From NCBI GenBank assembly GCA_017798145.1, contig CP059069.1, positions 1-64,000 of the forward strand: a stretch of 64,000 bases of DNA, read 5' to 3'. Origin of the DNA: Akkermansiaceae bacterium. GTDB lineage: Bacteria > Verrucomicrobiota > Verrucomicrobiia > Verrucomicrobiales > Akkermansiaceae. Shown here in pieces: positions 18,528-27,374 of the stretch. Every line of letters starts with the position of its first letter. Positions within the stretch are counted from its first letter, which is position 1. A program made the translations under genes and the position numbers. Below the pieces are notes generated by a model. The model was not told the origin of the DNA and made no database searches. It saw only the letters and a list, made by a program, of their open reading frames with translations.

Positions 18528-19529
18528 ATGAGCGAGGCGGCGACGAATTACCAGGTATGCATTGCGGGGACGGGAAGTTACCTGCCGGAAACGGTGATGA
18601 CCAACGACGAACTCGCCAAGCGGGTGGATACCAGCGACGAGTGGATTTTTTCCCGCACCGGCATCCGCGAGCGCAGGATAGCGGCCGATGGCGAGCACAC
18701 CTCCCACATGGCCAGCGCCGCCGCCCGCAACGCCCTTGAGCAGGCGGGGCTCGATGCCGCGGATGTCCAGCTCATCATCGTCGCCACGATCACTCCCGAT
18801 ACCCTCACGCCCGCCACCGCCTGCTACGTCCAGCAGCAGATCGGCGCAAGCAGGGCTGTCGCCTTCGATATCTCCGCCGCCTGTTCCGGCTTCCTCTATG
18901 CGATGAAAATCTCCAAGCGCCTGATCGCCGACGGAGCCTTTGAGAACGCGCTCATCATCGGCGCGGAAAAACTCTCCGCCTTCGTGAACTGGGAGGACAG
19001 GACGACCTGCGTGCTCTTCGGCGATGGTGCCGGTGCCGCCGTCCTGCGCCGCGCACAACCGGAAGAGGGTTCCATCCTTGCCACGGAAATGGGCACCGAC
19101 GGGAGCCTCACCCACCTTCTCAACATCCCAGGCGGCGGCTCAGCCTGCCCGATCACGGCTGACAACGTAGGCACCCACCTCGCCACCCTCGCCATGCAGG
19201 GAAAAGAGGTGTTCAAGCACGCGGTCAACCGCATGAAAGAGGCGGCGGAAACCGTGATCAGCCGAGCCAAGCTCCAGCCCGAGGACATCGCCTGCGTGAT
19301 CCCGCACCAGGCGAACCTGCGGATCATCGATGCGATCGCAGACCGCCTCTCCGTCCCGGAAGGCCGCGTTTTCGTGAACCTCGACAAATACGGCAACACC
19401 TCAGCCGCCGCCGTCGCCATCGCCCTGGACGAGGCCAATCGCTCCGGTGCCTTCAAGCGCGGCGACAACATCGTGCTTGTCGTCTTCGGAGCCGGCCTGA
19501 CATGGGCCGCGGCTGCGGTGCGGTGGTAG
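18528..19529 (+). CDS. fabH: 3-oxoacyl-[ACP] synthase III
   Basis: KASIII condenses acetyl-CoA (or a branched starter) with malonyl-ACP to start fatty acid synthesis. The 333-residue protein has the complete catalytic triad: C119 in ISAACSGF, H260 in IPHQANLRI and N290 in KYGNTSAA, plus the FGDGAGAAVL segment. The ATG at 18528 matches the family N-terminus (VCIAGTGSYLP); an ATG at 18447 would add 27 atypical residues. Confidence 0.96.
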   Translation: MSEAATNYQVCIAGTGSYLPETVMTNDELAKRVDTSDEWIFSRTGIRERRIAADGEHTSHMASAAARNALEQAGLDAADVQLIIVATITPDTLTPATACYVQQQIGASRAVAFDISAACSGFLYAMKISKRLIADGAFENALIIGAEKLSAFVNWEDRTTCVLFGDGAGAAVLRRAQPEEGSILATEMGTDGSLTHLLNIPGGGSACPITADNVGTHLATLAMQGKEVFKHAVNRMKEAAETVISRAKLQPEDIACVIPHQANLRIIDAIADRLSVPEGRVFVNLDKYGNTSAAAVAIALDEANRSGAFKRGDNIVLVVFGAGLTWAAAAVRW

Positions 19530-19776
19530 GATTTCCATAAATCGTTGGAAACAAACGATGTGAATTTTTCCTGTTTTTTTTCGTAAAACCAGTTGACGAC
19601 ACCCCGGAGCCGTGGTTGCTTACAGCCGTCGCAAGACAAGGCGGCTCGACTGAACGTCCCTTTGGGTTTTTGGGTTTTTCCCGGGGATAATCGGTCGGGT
19701 CGCTTCTTTTTTTGCCGTTTTCGATCCGACGTTCTCGGTTCTTGCCTGTCGCCGCCTCCACGTTCTTAGTTGGTGC

Positions 19777-20604
19777 ATGGGTGTTGTCTGGTGTGACGGG
19801 AAATTTTTGGAAGAGTGCGAATTCAGGGTTTCCCCGTTGGATCGCGGCCTCTGCCACGGCCTCAGCCTTTTCGAGACACTGCTTGCGGTGGGGGGGAAGC
19901 CGCGCCTTCTGCGCGAGCACCTCGCCCGCCTCCGCAGCGGTCTTGAGCGTCTCGGAGTGAACAGCATCGCGCTGGATGATGCCGGTCTAGGCAAGGCGAT
20001 GGCTTTGCTCCTTGAGCGCAACGGCCTCGAAAAAGGCATGGCGCGGATCAGGCTTACCCTCAGCTTCGGCCCGGGGCCGCTCGACCGCACGGATCATGGC
20101 ACCGCATGGGCATGGATGACAGCAGCACCGGTGGATGGAGAGGTGCAGGACATCCGCATGACCCTTGCTCCGTGGCGTCGCGACAGGGAAAGCGTGTTGC
20201 GCGGCATCAAGACCGGGAACTACGCCGAACACCTCATCGCCCTCGATATGGCGCGGCTCGAAGGCTTCGGCGAAATGCTGTTCTACAACACCGCCGACGA
20301 GCTGTGCGAGGCCGCCATGGCCAACGTGTTCCTCATCCGAAAGGGTGAAATCTCGACCCCAAGCCTCGACAGCGGATGCCTCGCCGGGGTAACCCGCGCC
20401 CTCCTGATCCGCCTTGCGGCCGAGCACGGCATCGCCTGCAAGGAGCGCATCCTCCGCAAGGCGGATCTGGAAAAGGCGGAAGCCATGTTCCTCACCTCCT
20501 CCGTGAAAGGGCCGGTGCGCGTCTCCGCCCTGCAAGGAAAAACATTCCCCGAACACCCTCTCTTCGATGCCGTCCGCTCGCTCTGGGCCGAGGCAATGGC
20601 TTAG
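19777..20604 (+). CDS. pabC: Class IV PLP aminotransferase, aminodeoxychorismate lyase-like
   Basis: A 275-residue fold-type IV PLP enzyme. Seen: the SPLDRGLCHGLSLFETL opening, the catalytic lysine K145 in LRGIKTGNYA, and the phosphate-binding ADELCEAAMANVFLIRKG. The short LFETLLAVGGKPRLLREHLARL N-domain resembles 4-amino-4-deoxychorismate lyase (folate pathway) more than branched-chain or D-amino-acid aminotransferases, but these are hard to tell apart by eye. It has its own 247-bp upstream region with A/T runs. Confidence 0.75.
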   Translation: MGVVWCDGKFLEECEFRVSPLDRGLCHGLSLFETLLAVGGKPRLLREHLARLRSGLERLGVNSIALDDAGLGKAMALLLERNGLEKGMARIRLTLSFGPGPLDRTDHGTAWAWMTAAPVDGEVQDIRMTLAPWRRDRESVLRGIKTGNYAEHLIALDMARLEGFGEMLFYNTADELCEAAMANVFLIRKGEISTPSLDSGCLAGVTRALLIRLAAEHGIACKERILRKADLEKAEAMFLTSSVKGPVRVSALQGKTFPEHPLFDAVRSLWAEAMA

Positions 20605-20746
20605 GGAAGCGTCTTTCCAGGCGGCTTCAGGGCCAAGCAAAACCAAGCCTCCCGGATGAATGGCTTTCCCCATTCCCTCTCTTTTTCCTTTTCCCCCCAA
20701 AGCCCCGCACCCAACATTCCCCCCGCAACCCAACCACCACCAAACT

Positions 20747-21790
20747 ATGTCACGACCAGTCACACTTTTCACCGGCCAATGGGCCGACCTGCCGCTTGAG
20801 AAACTCGCGCCGCTCGCCGCGGAAATGGGCTACGACGGCCTGGAACTCGCCTGCTGGGGCGATCACTTCGACGTTGATCAGGCGATTTCCAAAAAATCCT
20901 ACGTGAAGGAGAAGTGGGAGCTTCTTTCCGACAACGGCCTCACTTCCTACGCAATCTCCAGCCACCTCGTCGGCCAAGCGATCTGCGACAACATCGATGA
21001 GCGCCACAAGGCGATCCTGCCGCCGGATGTGTGGGGCAACGGCGATCCGGAAGGTGTCCGCAAGCGCGCCGCCAAGCAGATGACCAAGACCGGCAAGGCC
21101 GCCCGCCTTTTCTTCAACGCGAAGCCCGGCCGCAAGAACAAGGACGAGTTTCCGGCGGTCGTGAACGGCTTCACCGGCTCCTCGATCTGGCACGGCCTCT
21201 ACGCATTCCCGCCCACCAGCCAGGAATTCTACGACAAGGGATTTGAGGATTTCGCGAAACGCTTCACCCCCATCCTCGACGCCTTCGAGAAAGAGAACGT
21301 GAACTTCGCCCTCGAGGTGCACCCGACGGAAATCGCCTTCGACATCGCCACCGCGCAGCGCGCGCTCAAGGCGGTGAAAAACCACAAGCGCTTCGGCTTC
21401 AACTACGATCCCTCCCACCTCGGCTACCAGGGCGTGGACTACATCAAGTTCATCCGCGAGCTCGGCTCCCGCATCTACCACGTCCACATGAAGGACGCAT
21501 GGTGGGGGCACGGCGACGGCTCGGTCGGCGTGTTCGGCGGCAGCACCGATTTCGGCGATTCCCGCCGCTTCTGGGATTTCCGCTCCCTGGGACATGGCGA
21601 CATCGAGTTCGAGGACATCATCGTCGCCCTAAACGATATCAAATACGCCGGGCCGCTCTCGGTTGAGTGGGAGGACATCCGCATGGATCGCGTGCACGGT
21701 GCCACGGAGGCCGCCGCTTTTGTCCGCAACGTCGATTTCCCCGGCTCAAACGTCGCCTTTGACGCGGCTTTCGATAAGAAAAACCAATAA
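20747..21790 (+). CDS. Sugar phosphate isomerase/epimerase (xylose-isomerase-like TIM barrel)
   Basis: A 347-residue TIM-barrel protein. Metal-binding segments typical of the family are visible: [35 protein letters not shown] and [11 protein letters not shown]. Members isomerise or epimerise sugars or inositols. The start at 20747 matches the family N-terminus; the 90 bases before it are strikingly G-poor and C-rich, with no Shine-Dalgarno. It forms an operon with the Gfo/Idh/MocA oxidoreductase 18 bp downstream, a pairing typical of sugar or inositol catabolism. Confidence 0.9.
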   Translation: MSRPVTLFTGQWADLPLEKLAPLAAEMGYDGLELACWGDHFDVDQAISKKSYVKEKWELLSDNGLTSYAISSHLVGQAICDNIDERHKAILPPDVWGNGDPEGVRKRAAKQMTKTGKAARLFFNAKPGRKNKDEFPAVVNGFTGSSIWHGLYAFPPTSQEFYDKGFEDFAKRFTPILDAFEKENVNFALEVHPTEIAFDIATAQRALKAVKNHKRFGFNYDPSHLGYQGVDYIKFIRELGSRIYHVHMKDAWWGHGDGSVGVFGGSTDFGDSRRFWDFRSLGHGDIEFEDIIVALNDIKYAGPLSVEWEDIRMDRVHGATEAAAFVRNVDFPGSNVAFDAAFDKKNQ

Positions 21791-21808
21791 CCCGGAATCT
21801 CGTACATC

Positions 21809-22891
21809 ATGTCAGTCAAAGTTGGAGTGATCGGTGCCGGTTGGATGGTGAAATACCATGCCGAAGGGTTCAGGAAAGCCGGTGCGGAAATGGTTGCCGT
21901 CGCGGATCCCGCGCCGGGCGCTGCGGAAAAGGCGGCGAAGGAATGGGGGATCCCCAAGACCTTCGATTCCGTGGATAAGATGCTGGCCGAGGCATCCGAG
22001 CTGGATGCCGTCAGCATCATCGTGCCGAACAAGTTCCACGCCCCGCTGGCCATCCAGTGCCTCAAGGCGGACAAGCACGTTTTCTGCGAAAAGCCCCCCG
22101 GCCTGAATGCCGGTGAGGTCGCGGAGATGATCCGGGTGGCGGAGGATTCGGGGAAAACCCTGATGTTCAACTTCAACAACCGCGCCCGTCCCGAGTCCCA
22201 GGCGATGAAGGGATACGTCGATGACGGCACGGTGGGAACGATCAACTCCGCGCAGGCAAAATGGATACGCCGCACCGGCATCCCAGGCTTCGGCGGTTGG
22301 TTCACCACCAAGGCCATGGCAGGCGGCGGCGCGACGATCGACCTCCTGCACATGATCGACCTTGCACTTTACCTCATGGGCTACCCGGAGCCGGCCCACG
22401 TGCTCGCAAACACCTTTAACGACCACATCAAGGATCCCGGTTTCAAGGGGCCGTGGGGCATCCCGGATCGCGAAGGTGGCACCACGGATGTCGAGAACGC
22501 AGTCCACGGCTTCGTGAATTTCAAGAGCGGCCAGGTGCTAAGCCTGCAGGTTTCCTGGGCGGAAATGGTCAAGCGCGAGGAGGTTTCCGTCGTTTTCCAA
22601 GGCACCAAGGCCGGTGGAAAAGTCGAGCGCCTCTTCGGCCGCGACGGCCTCGACGAGACCGCCATCGACACCTGCGAGCTCTACGTCCAGGAAAACGGCA
22701 ACAGCGTCAACCGTACGATCATCACCGAAGCCTGCGAGGACATGGGCCGGATCAACTCCGCGGCCAACTTCATCGATGTGATCAACGGCGCCGCCAAGCC
22801 CTTCAACACCCCGGACCAGGCGCACAAGCTGATGCTCGTCATCGATGCGCTCTACGAATCCGCGCGAACGGGTGCACCGGTCGCGATCTAA
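21809..22891 (+). CDS. Gfo/Idh/MocA family NAD(P)-dependent oxidoreductase
   Basis: A 360-residue dehydrogenase. The N-terminal Rossmann loop is KVGVIGAGWMVKYH (about 3-16), followed by ADPAPGAAEKAA and the family motif KHVFCEKPPGLN containing the conserved EKP, where the Lys is the usual catalytic residue. The C-terminal alpha/beta domain carries GGGATIDLLHMIDL with the conserved His. No Tat signal is present, so it is cytoplasmic. Likely oxidises or epimerises a sugar or polyol together with the isomerase encoded upstream. Confidence 0.93.
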   Translation: MSVKVGVIGAGWMVKYHAEGFRKAGAEMVAVADPAPGAAEKAAKEWGIPKTFDSVDKMLAEASELDAVSIIVPNKFHAPLAIQCLKADKHVFCEKPPGLNAGEVAEMIRVAEDSGKTLMFNFNNRARPESQAMKGYVDDGTVGTINSAQAKWIRRTGIPGFGGWFTTKAMAGGGATIDLLHMIDLALYLMGYPEPAHVLANTFNDHIKDPGFKGPWGIPDREGGTTDVENAVHGFVNFKSGQVLSLQVSWAEMVKREEVSVVFQGTKAGGKVERLFGRDGLDETAIDTCELYVQENGNSVNRTIITEACEDMGRINSAANFIDVINGAAKPFNTPDQAHKLMLVIDALYESARTGAPVAI

Positions 22892-22897
22892 CAGGCC

Positions 22898-23233
22898 ATG
22901 GGCGGTAACGGCCATGCAGGGGACGGCTTGATGCTTGTCCTCTGCACATTTCCCGATCTGGAAGCGGCGCGCAGGATCGGCAGCGCGCTCGTCTCCGGTG
23001 GCCTCGCCGCCTGCGTGAACCTTGTCCCCAAGGTGGAATCCATGTATCTTTGGAAAGGGGAGATGCAGACAGAAAACGAGGTGCTCGCGATCTTCAAGAT
23101 CGTGGCGGGAGGGTTTGCGGAGTTTGAGCAAGGCCTTTTGGGAATGCATCCCTATGAGGTTCCGGAGATCCTTGGCATTGAGGCGGATGCGGTGAACGCG
23201 GGCTACCTCGGCTGGGCTCTTGGCGGGAACTAG
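22898..23233 (+). CDS. cutA: CutA1-like divalent ion tolerance protein
   Basis: A 111-residue small trimeric-fold protein. Seen: LVLCTFPDLEAARRIGSALVSGGLAACVNL, YLWKGEMQTENEVLAIFK and MHPYEVPEIL, all CutA1 signatures. It starts 6 bp after the oxidoreductase stop, so it is co-transcribed. The true start may be the Met of LMLVL (residue 12), since the first 10 residues are unusual. Confidence 0.92.
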   Translation: MGGNGHAGDGLMLVLCTFPDLEAARRIGSALVSGGLAACVNLVPKVESMYLWKGEMQTENEVLAIFKIVAGGFAEFEQGLLGMHPYEVPEILGIEADAVNAGYLGWALGGN

Positions 23234-23236
23234 CTT

Positions 23237-23857
23237 TCAGGCTCGGATTTCCTGGCACAGCAGGCAGCTCTTGCCATCGCAGCCGCGGGCGCTGCAGTGC
23301 TCACGGCCGTAGAAGATGATCTGGAGATGGAGCTTGTTCCATGATTCCCGCGGAAAAAGTCTCTTCAGGTCGTGCTCGGTCTGCTCGACGTTTTTTCCCT
23401 GCGTGAGCTTCCAGCGCTTCGCGAGGCGGTGGATGTGGGTGTCCACCGGAAAGGCCGGAACCCCGAAGGCCTGCGCCATCACCACCGAGGCGGTCTTGTG
23501 ACCCACCCCGGGTAGCGCCTCCAGATCCCCGAAGCTTTGCGGAACTTCCGAACCGTGCTTCTCGACGAGGATTTTCGAGAGTTCGGAAATCGCGGCAGAC
23601 TTCCGCGGCGAAAGGCCGCAGGGGCGTATGATGGCTCGAATCTCGTCCACCGGCACATGCATCATTTTCCCCGGCGTATCTGCGAGAGCGAAGAGCGCGG
23701 GCGTGACCAGGTTGACGCGGGCATCGGTGCACTGGGCGGAGAGCAGCACGGCAATGAGCAGGGTGTAGGGGCTGCTGTGGTCGAGCGGGATCGGGGTCTC
23801 CGGATAGAGCGCATCAAGCCTCCGGTGGATGTGTGCGGCGCGTTCTTTTTTCAGCAT
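23237..23857 (-). CDS. nth: Endonuclease III (DNA glycosylase/AP lyase)
   Basis: A 206-residue base-excision repair enzyme. The helix-hairpin-helix LPGVGHKTA supplies the catalytic K121 and the following VDTHI supplies the catalytic D139. A C-terminal cysteine cluster is present but spaced C-x4-C-x4-C-x2-C (CSARGCDGKSCLLC), not the C-x6-C-x2-C-x5-C of E. coli Nth. The start at 23857 fits the family; the same frame stays open upstream to 24508 across the neighbouring gene and was rejected. Convergent with cutA, 3 bp between stops. Confidence 0.93.
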   Translation of the reverse strand: MLKKERAAHIHRRLDALYPETPIPLDHSSPYTLLIAVLLSAQCTDARVNLVTPALFALADTPGKMMHVPVDEIRAIIRPCGLSPRKSAAISELSKILVEKHGSEVPQSFGDLEALPGVGHKTASVVMAQAFGVPAFPVDTHIHRLAKRWKLTQGKNVEQTEHDLKRLFPRESWNKLHLQIIFYGREHCSARGCDGKSCLLCQEIRA

Positions 23858-23899
23858 TGGGGGATTGATGGGGGCTGCTTTGCCAACGAAGCTACCTGC

Positions 23900-24667
23900 A
23901 TGAAGCCCGCCCTGAAAGCCGTTTTGGCAGCGATCCTGCTCGGCGGGATTGTCGCTGTCGGGTGGTGGGTCTGGAAGGCCGAAAGGGATGGCACCTTTCA
24001 AATCCTTTTCACCGGGAAACAGCAAGCGGTGCCGGATACGGCGAGATACGAGGTGCTTGTCGCCGAGTTGCAACGATGGCGGGAAGAGCTCGCCCGGGGA
24101 TACGCCAAGGCGAGGACGGACGAGCAGAGGCAGGCCGTGGAAAAGGACGCCCGGGTGATCCTGGAGATCATCCTCCCGGAAATGATGCGCTGCTGGGTCG
24201 GAACCCCCTATGATTTCAACGGAACCGCCGAGAAACCGGGCAAGGAAAGGATCGCATGCGGCTATTATGTCTCGACGGTGATCCGGGATGCCGGTTTCCG
24301 GGTGGACCGTTACAAGCTCGCCCAGCAGCCCTCGGAAAACATCCTGCGTACTTTCCTTCCCGGCGATTCCTGCATGCTCAGGGTGGGGGAGGATTATCCG
24401 AAATATGCGGATTGGGTGGAACGCCTGGAGCCGGGGGTCTATCTCCTCGGCCTGGACACGCATGTCGGCTTCATCGTCGTGCGCTCTGACGGCATGCATT
24501 TCTTCCACTCATCCGGTGCCGACGAGGTAGGGGTGGTGGAGGAAAACCGCGACAATGCCTGGGCGCTGCGGAAGTCGAAATGGCGCATGCTCGGCCATCT
24601 GACCGCAGACAGCGGCGTGATGCGCAACTGGCTGACGGGCGAAAAAATCAAGGTGCGGACGCGGTGA
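23900..24667 (+). CDS. Membrane-anchored NlpC/P60-like putative cysteine hydrolase
   Basis: A 255-residue protein with one N-terminal membrane helix (about 6-26) and an extracytoplasmic domain. C120 in RIACGYYVSTVIRDAGF and H188 in LDTHVGFIVV match the Cys and His positions expected of a papain-like NlpC/P60 fold; a further HFFHSSG follows. No peptidoglycan-binding domain is seen. It starts 42 bp from the divergent nth gene, so the two share a very short promoter region. Substrate unknown. Confidence 0.6.
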   Translation: MKPALKAVLAAILLGGIVAVGWWVWKAERDGTFQILFTGKQQAVPDTARYEVLVAELQRWREELARGYAKARTDEQRQAVEKDARVILEIILPEMMRCWVGTPYDFNGTAEKPGKERIACGYYVSTVIRDAGFRVDRYKLAQQPSENILRTFLPGDSCMLRVGEDYPKYADWVERLEPGVYLLGLDTHVGFIVVRSDGMHFFHSSGADEVGVVEENRDNAWALRKSKWRMLGHLTADSGVMRNWLTGEKIKVRTR

Positions 24668-24763
24668 CTGCCGCCCCTCTCCTGTCGCACGTTTCCCAAA
24701 TCGCGTCCCTTTCTGGGATTTTCGGTTTCACGTGCGCCATCCTCCGCCTAGGCTTTTCCCGCG

Positions 24764-26395
24764 ATGAGCGACAAAGAATTTTTCTATCAGGATCCGTTCC
24801 CCCTGGGGCCGGATGAAACGGAGTACGAATGCATCCGGGAAGGCGGGGTGGAAACGGAGCAATGCTGCGGCAAGACGGTTATCAAGGTCGGTGGGGACTC
24901 CCTCACCTTCCTCGCGTCCGAAGCGATCCGGGCCATCAATTTCACCCTTCGCAGCGGTCACCTCGCACAGGTTGCCGCGATCCTCGATGATCCCGAGGCC
25001 TCGGAGAACGACCGCATGGTCGCGCTCATGCTTCTGAAAAACGCGGAGATCGCCGCCCACGGGATCCTTCCCGCCTGCCAGGATACCGGCACGGCGACGA
25101 TCATCGGGAAAAAAGGCCAGCAGATCTGGACGGAGGGAGACGATGCGGAATTCCTGACAAAAGGAATCTACGATACCTACACCAAGGAAAACCTCCGCTA
25201 TTCCCAGACCGCACCGCTCAACATGTATGACGAGGTCAACACCAAGACCAACCTTCCCGCACAGATCGACCTCTATGCCACGCAGGGCGACGAATACAAA
25301 TTCCTCTTTGTCAGCAAGGGCGGCGGCTCCGCGAACAAGACCTTCCTCTACCAGGAAACGAAAGCACTGCTGAACCCGAAGCGTCTCAAGGAATTCTGCA
25401 TCGAGAAAATGAAGTCGCTCGGCACGGCGGCCTGCCCGCCGTATCACCTTGGCTTCGTCATCGGCGGCACCTCTGCGGAGAACAACCTCAAGACCGTGAA
25501 GATGGCCACGACACGCTACTACGATGCTCTGCCGACGAGCGGCAACGAGCACGGCCGCGCCTTCCGCGACCTGGAGCTGGAAAAGGAACTCCTCGCCGCC
25601 GCGCGTGAGATCGGGATCGGCGCGCAGTTCGGCGGGAAATATTTCGCGCTCGATGTGAGGGTCGTCCGCCTGCCGAGGCACGGCGCGTCCTGCCCGGTAG
25701 GGATCGGCGTTTCCTGCTCCGCCGACAGGCAGGCCAAGGCGAAGATCACCAAGGACGGGATTTTCCTGGAGAAGCTGGAGAAGAACCCCGGCCGTTTCAT
25801 CCCGGAAAAATACCGCGACTGGAAGTTCAAGGGCGTGGAGATCGACCTCGACCAAGGGATGGGCAAGACATTGGAAACGCTTTCCAAATACCCCGTCACC
25901 ACCGCCCTGTCCCTCAGCGGCACCATCATTGTCGCCCGCGATTCAGCCCATGCGAAGCTAAAGGAAATCCTCGAAGAGACCGGCGAGCTCCCGGAGTATT
26001 TCAAGAGATATCCGGTCTATTACGCGGGGCCAGCGAAGACACCGGCGGGGCTGCCGTCCGGATCCTTCGGCCCCACCACTGCGGGGCGAATGGATGGCTA
26101 TGTGGATCTTTTCCAGTCCCACGGCGGCTCCATGGTCATGCTCGCGAAGGGCAACCGCTCCCAGCAGGTGACGGATGCCTGCAGGAAGCACGGTGGATTC
26201 TACCTCGGGTCGGCCGGTGGCCCGGCGGCCTTGCTGGCCACGGAACACATCCGCTCGCAGGAGGTCGTCGCCTTTCCCGAGCTCGGCATGGAGGCGGTCT
26301 GGAAAATCAAGGTGGAGAATTTTCCCGCCTTCATCCTAGTGGATAACAAGGGCAACGACTTTTTCCGGACGATCAACCAGTGCCCGGTGTGCTGA
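24764..26395 (+). CDS. fumA: Class I (iron-sulfur) fumarate hydratase
   Basis: A 543-residue two-domain fumarase of the FumA/FumB type, interconverting fumarate and malate in the TCA cycle with an oxygen-sensitive [4Fe-4S] cluster. Seen: [14 protein letters not shown] with a cluster Cys, [29 protein letters not shown] and the beta-domain [14 protein letters not shown] and [14 protein letters not shown] motifs. Length and order are standard. A subunit swap with L(+)-tartrate dehydratase is unlikely given the fused form. Confidence 0.95.
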   Translation: MSDKEFFYQDPFPLGPDETEYECIREGGVETEQCCGKTVIKVGGDSLTFLASEAIRAINFTLRSGHLAQVAAILDDPEASENDRMVALMLLKNAEIAAHGILPACQDTGTATIIGKKGQQIWTEGDDAEFLTKGIYDTYTKENLRYSQTAPLNMYDEVNTKTNLPAQIDLYATQGDEYKFLFVSKGGGSANKTFLYQETKALLNPKRLKEFCIEKMKSLGTAACPPYHLGFVIGGTSAENNLKTVKMATTRYYDALPTSGNEHGRAFRDLELEKELLAAAREIGIGAQFGGKYFALDVRVVRLPRHGASCPVGIGVSCSADRQAKAKITKDGIFLEKLEKNPGRFIPEKYRDWKFKGVEIDLDQGMGKTLETLSKYPVTTALSLSGTIIVARDSAHAKLKEILEETGELPEYFKRYPVYYAGPAKTPAGLPSGSFGPTTAGRMDGYVDLFQSHGGSMVMLAKGNRSQQVTDACRKHGGFYLGSAGGPAALLATEHIRSQEVVAFPELGMEAVWKIKVENFPAFILVDNKGNDFFRTINQCPVC

Positions 26396-26404
26396 GGAGA
26401 GCCC

Positions 26405-27127
26405 CTACCTCCCTTCCGCCAAACGTTCGGCGAGCATTTCAGGCAGGCCGGCATCGAGGATCTTCTTCTGGGTCGTCGCCATGTCGTATTCGATGCGGCG
26501 AAACACGATGAGATTGGTGTCGTGGTCGTAGATCGCGTAGCAGGCGCGGGGATCGCCGTCGCGGGGCTGGCCGACGGAGCCCACGTTGATGAAATACTTC
26601 GCGTCCGGCTCGATCTCCACGGATTCGGCGGGCACCTCGCGCACCTTGTCGGACTTGATATAAACGCGCGGCACATGGGTGTGGCCGTGGAAGCAGAGCT
26701 GAGTGAACTGATAGGAAAAGTTCGACATCGCATCGAAGCGGTTGGTCACGTAATTCCAATGCACCGGCTGGTCGAGCGTGCTGTGGACGATGGTGTAGTC
26801 CGAGACCTGGCGCACCATCCTCAGTCGCTTGAGCCATGTCCGCTGATCCTCGTCGAGCTGCTCGCGCGTCCATTTCAGGGCGGTGGCGGCGACGGGGTTC
26901 ATCGAGTCGAGCGAATGGTTCTCGGAGGCGTCCTTGTCGTGGTTTCCCTTGACGGTGGGGCAGCCCATCTCGCGGATGATGTTCAGGCAGGCGTATGGAT
27001 CGGCATTGTAGCCGACGACATCGCCGAGACATACGTAGTCGGTGACACCTTGGCCCGCCGCGTCTTCCAGGACTGCCTCAAGAGCCTCCAGGTTCGCGTG
27101 GATATCGCCGAATAATGCCGTCCGCAT
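26405..27127 (-). CDS. Calcineurin-like metallophosphoesterase
   Basis: A 240-residue phosphoesterase with the full five-part metal signature: FGDIHAN (residues 7-13), LGDVVGY, KGNHD, FHGHTHVPR, and a later NVGSVGQPRDGD. The last motif places it in the YfcE/MJ0936-like branch. No signal peptide; cytoplasmic. Substrate unknown, possibly phosphodiesters or diadenosine compounds. Convergent with the fumarase gene, 9 bp apart. Confidence 0.9.
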   Translation of the reverse strand: MRTALFGDIHANLEALEAVLEDAAGQGVTDYVCLGDVVGYNADPYACLNIIREMGCPTVKGNHDKDASENHSLDSMNPVAATALKWTREQLDEDQRTWLKRLRMVRQVSDYTIVHSTLDQPVHWNYVTNRFDAMSNFSYQFTQLCFHGHTHVPRVYIKSDKVREVPAESVEIEPDAKYFINVGSVGQPRDGDPRACYAIYDHDTNLIVFRRIEYDMATTQKKILDAGLPEMLAERLAEGR

Positions 27128-27374
27128 GGGGTGGGGGAAAAGTGTGGCCAGAGGTGGCCTCGTGTCGAGATGAAATCAAGCAAGGCCCTCCTGCTGGCAT
27201 TGCGGGGGGGCGTAAGCCAAGCCTGCGGCGGGGAAGCTCTTGACTGCGCAGGAGCTGCGGGTGGGTATGGGGTTAGATCCTTCGGGCAAGGGGAACACAA
27301 GCATCTGGCAATCCCGTTTCCGGGAGGCTTTTTGATTGGCGGTGGGGCATGGCGGACGGGGTTCGCCTTTCCGA

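Noticed and set aside
19541..19600. Hairpin ATCGTT/AACGAT after fabH as a terminator, and TTGACG at 19593 as a promoter for pabC
   Set aside because: The stem is only 6 bp and the T run is 18 bases away; the -35-like box has no acceptable -10 at 16-18 bp.
23858..24508. Long N-terminal extension of endonuclease III
   Set aside because: It runs antisense through the NlpC-like gene; Nth has no such domain and an ATG at 23857 fits the family start.
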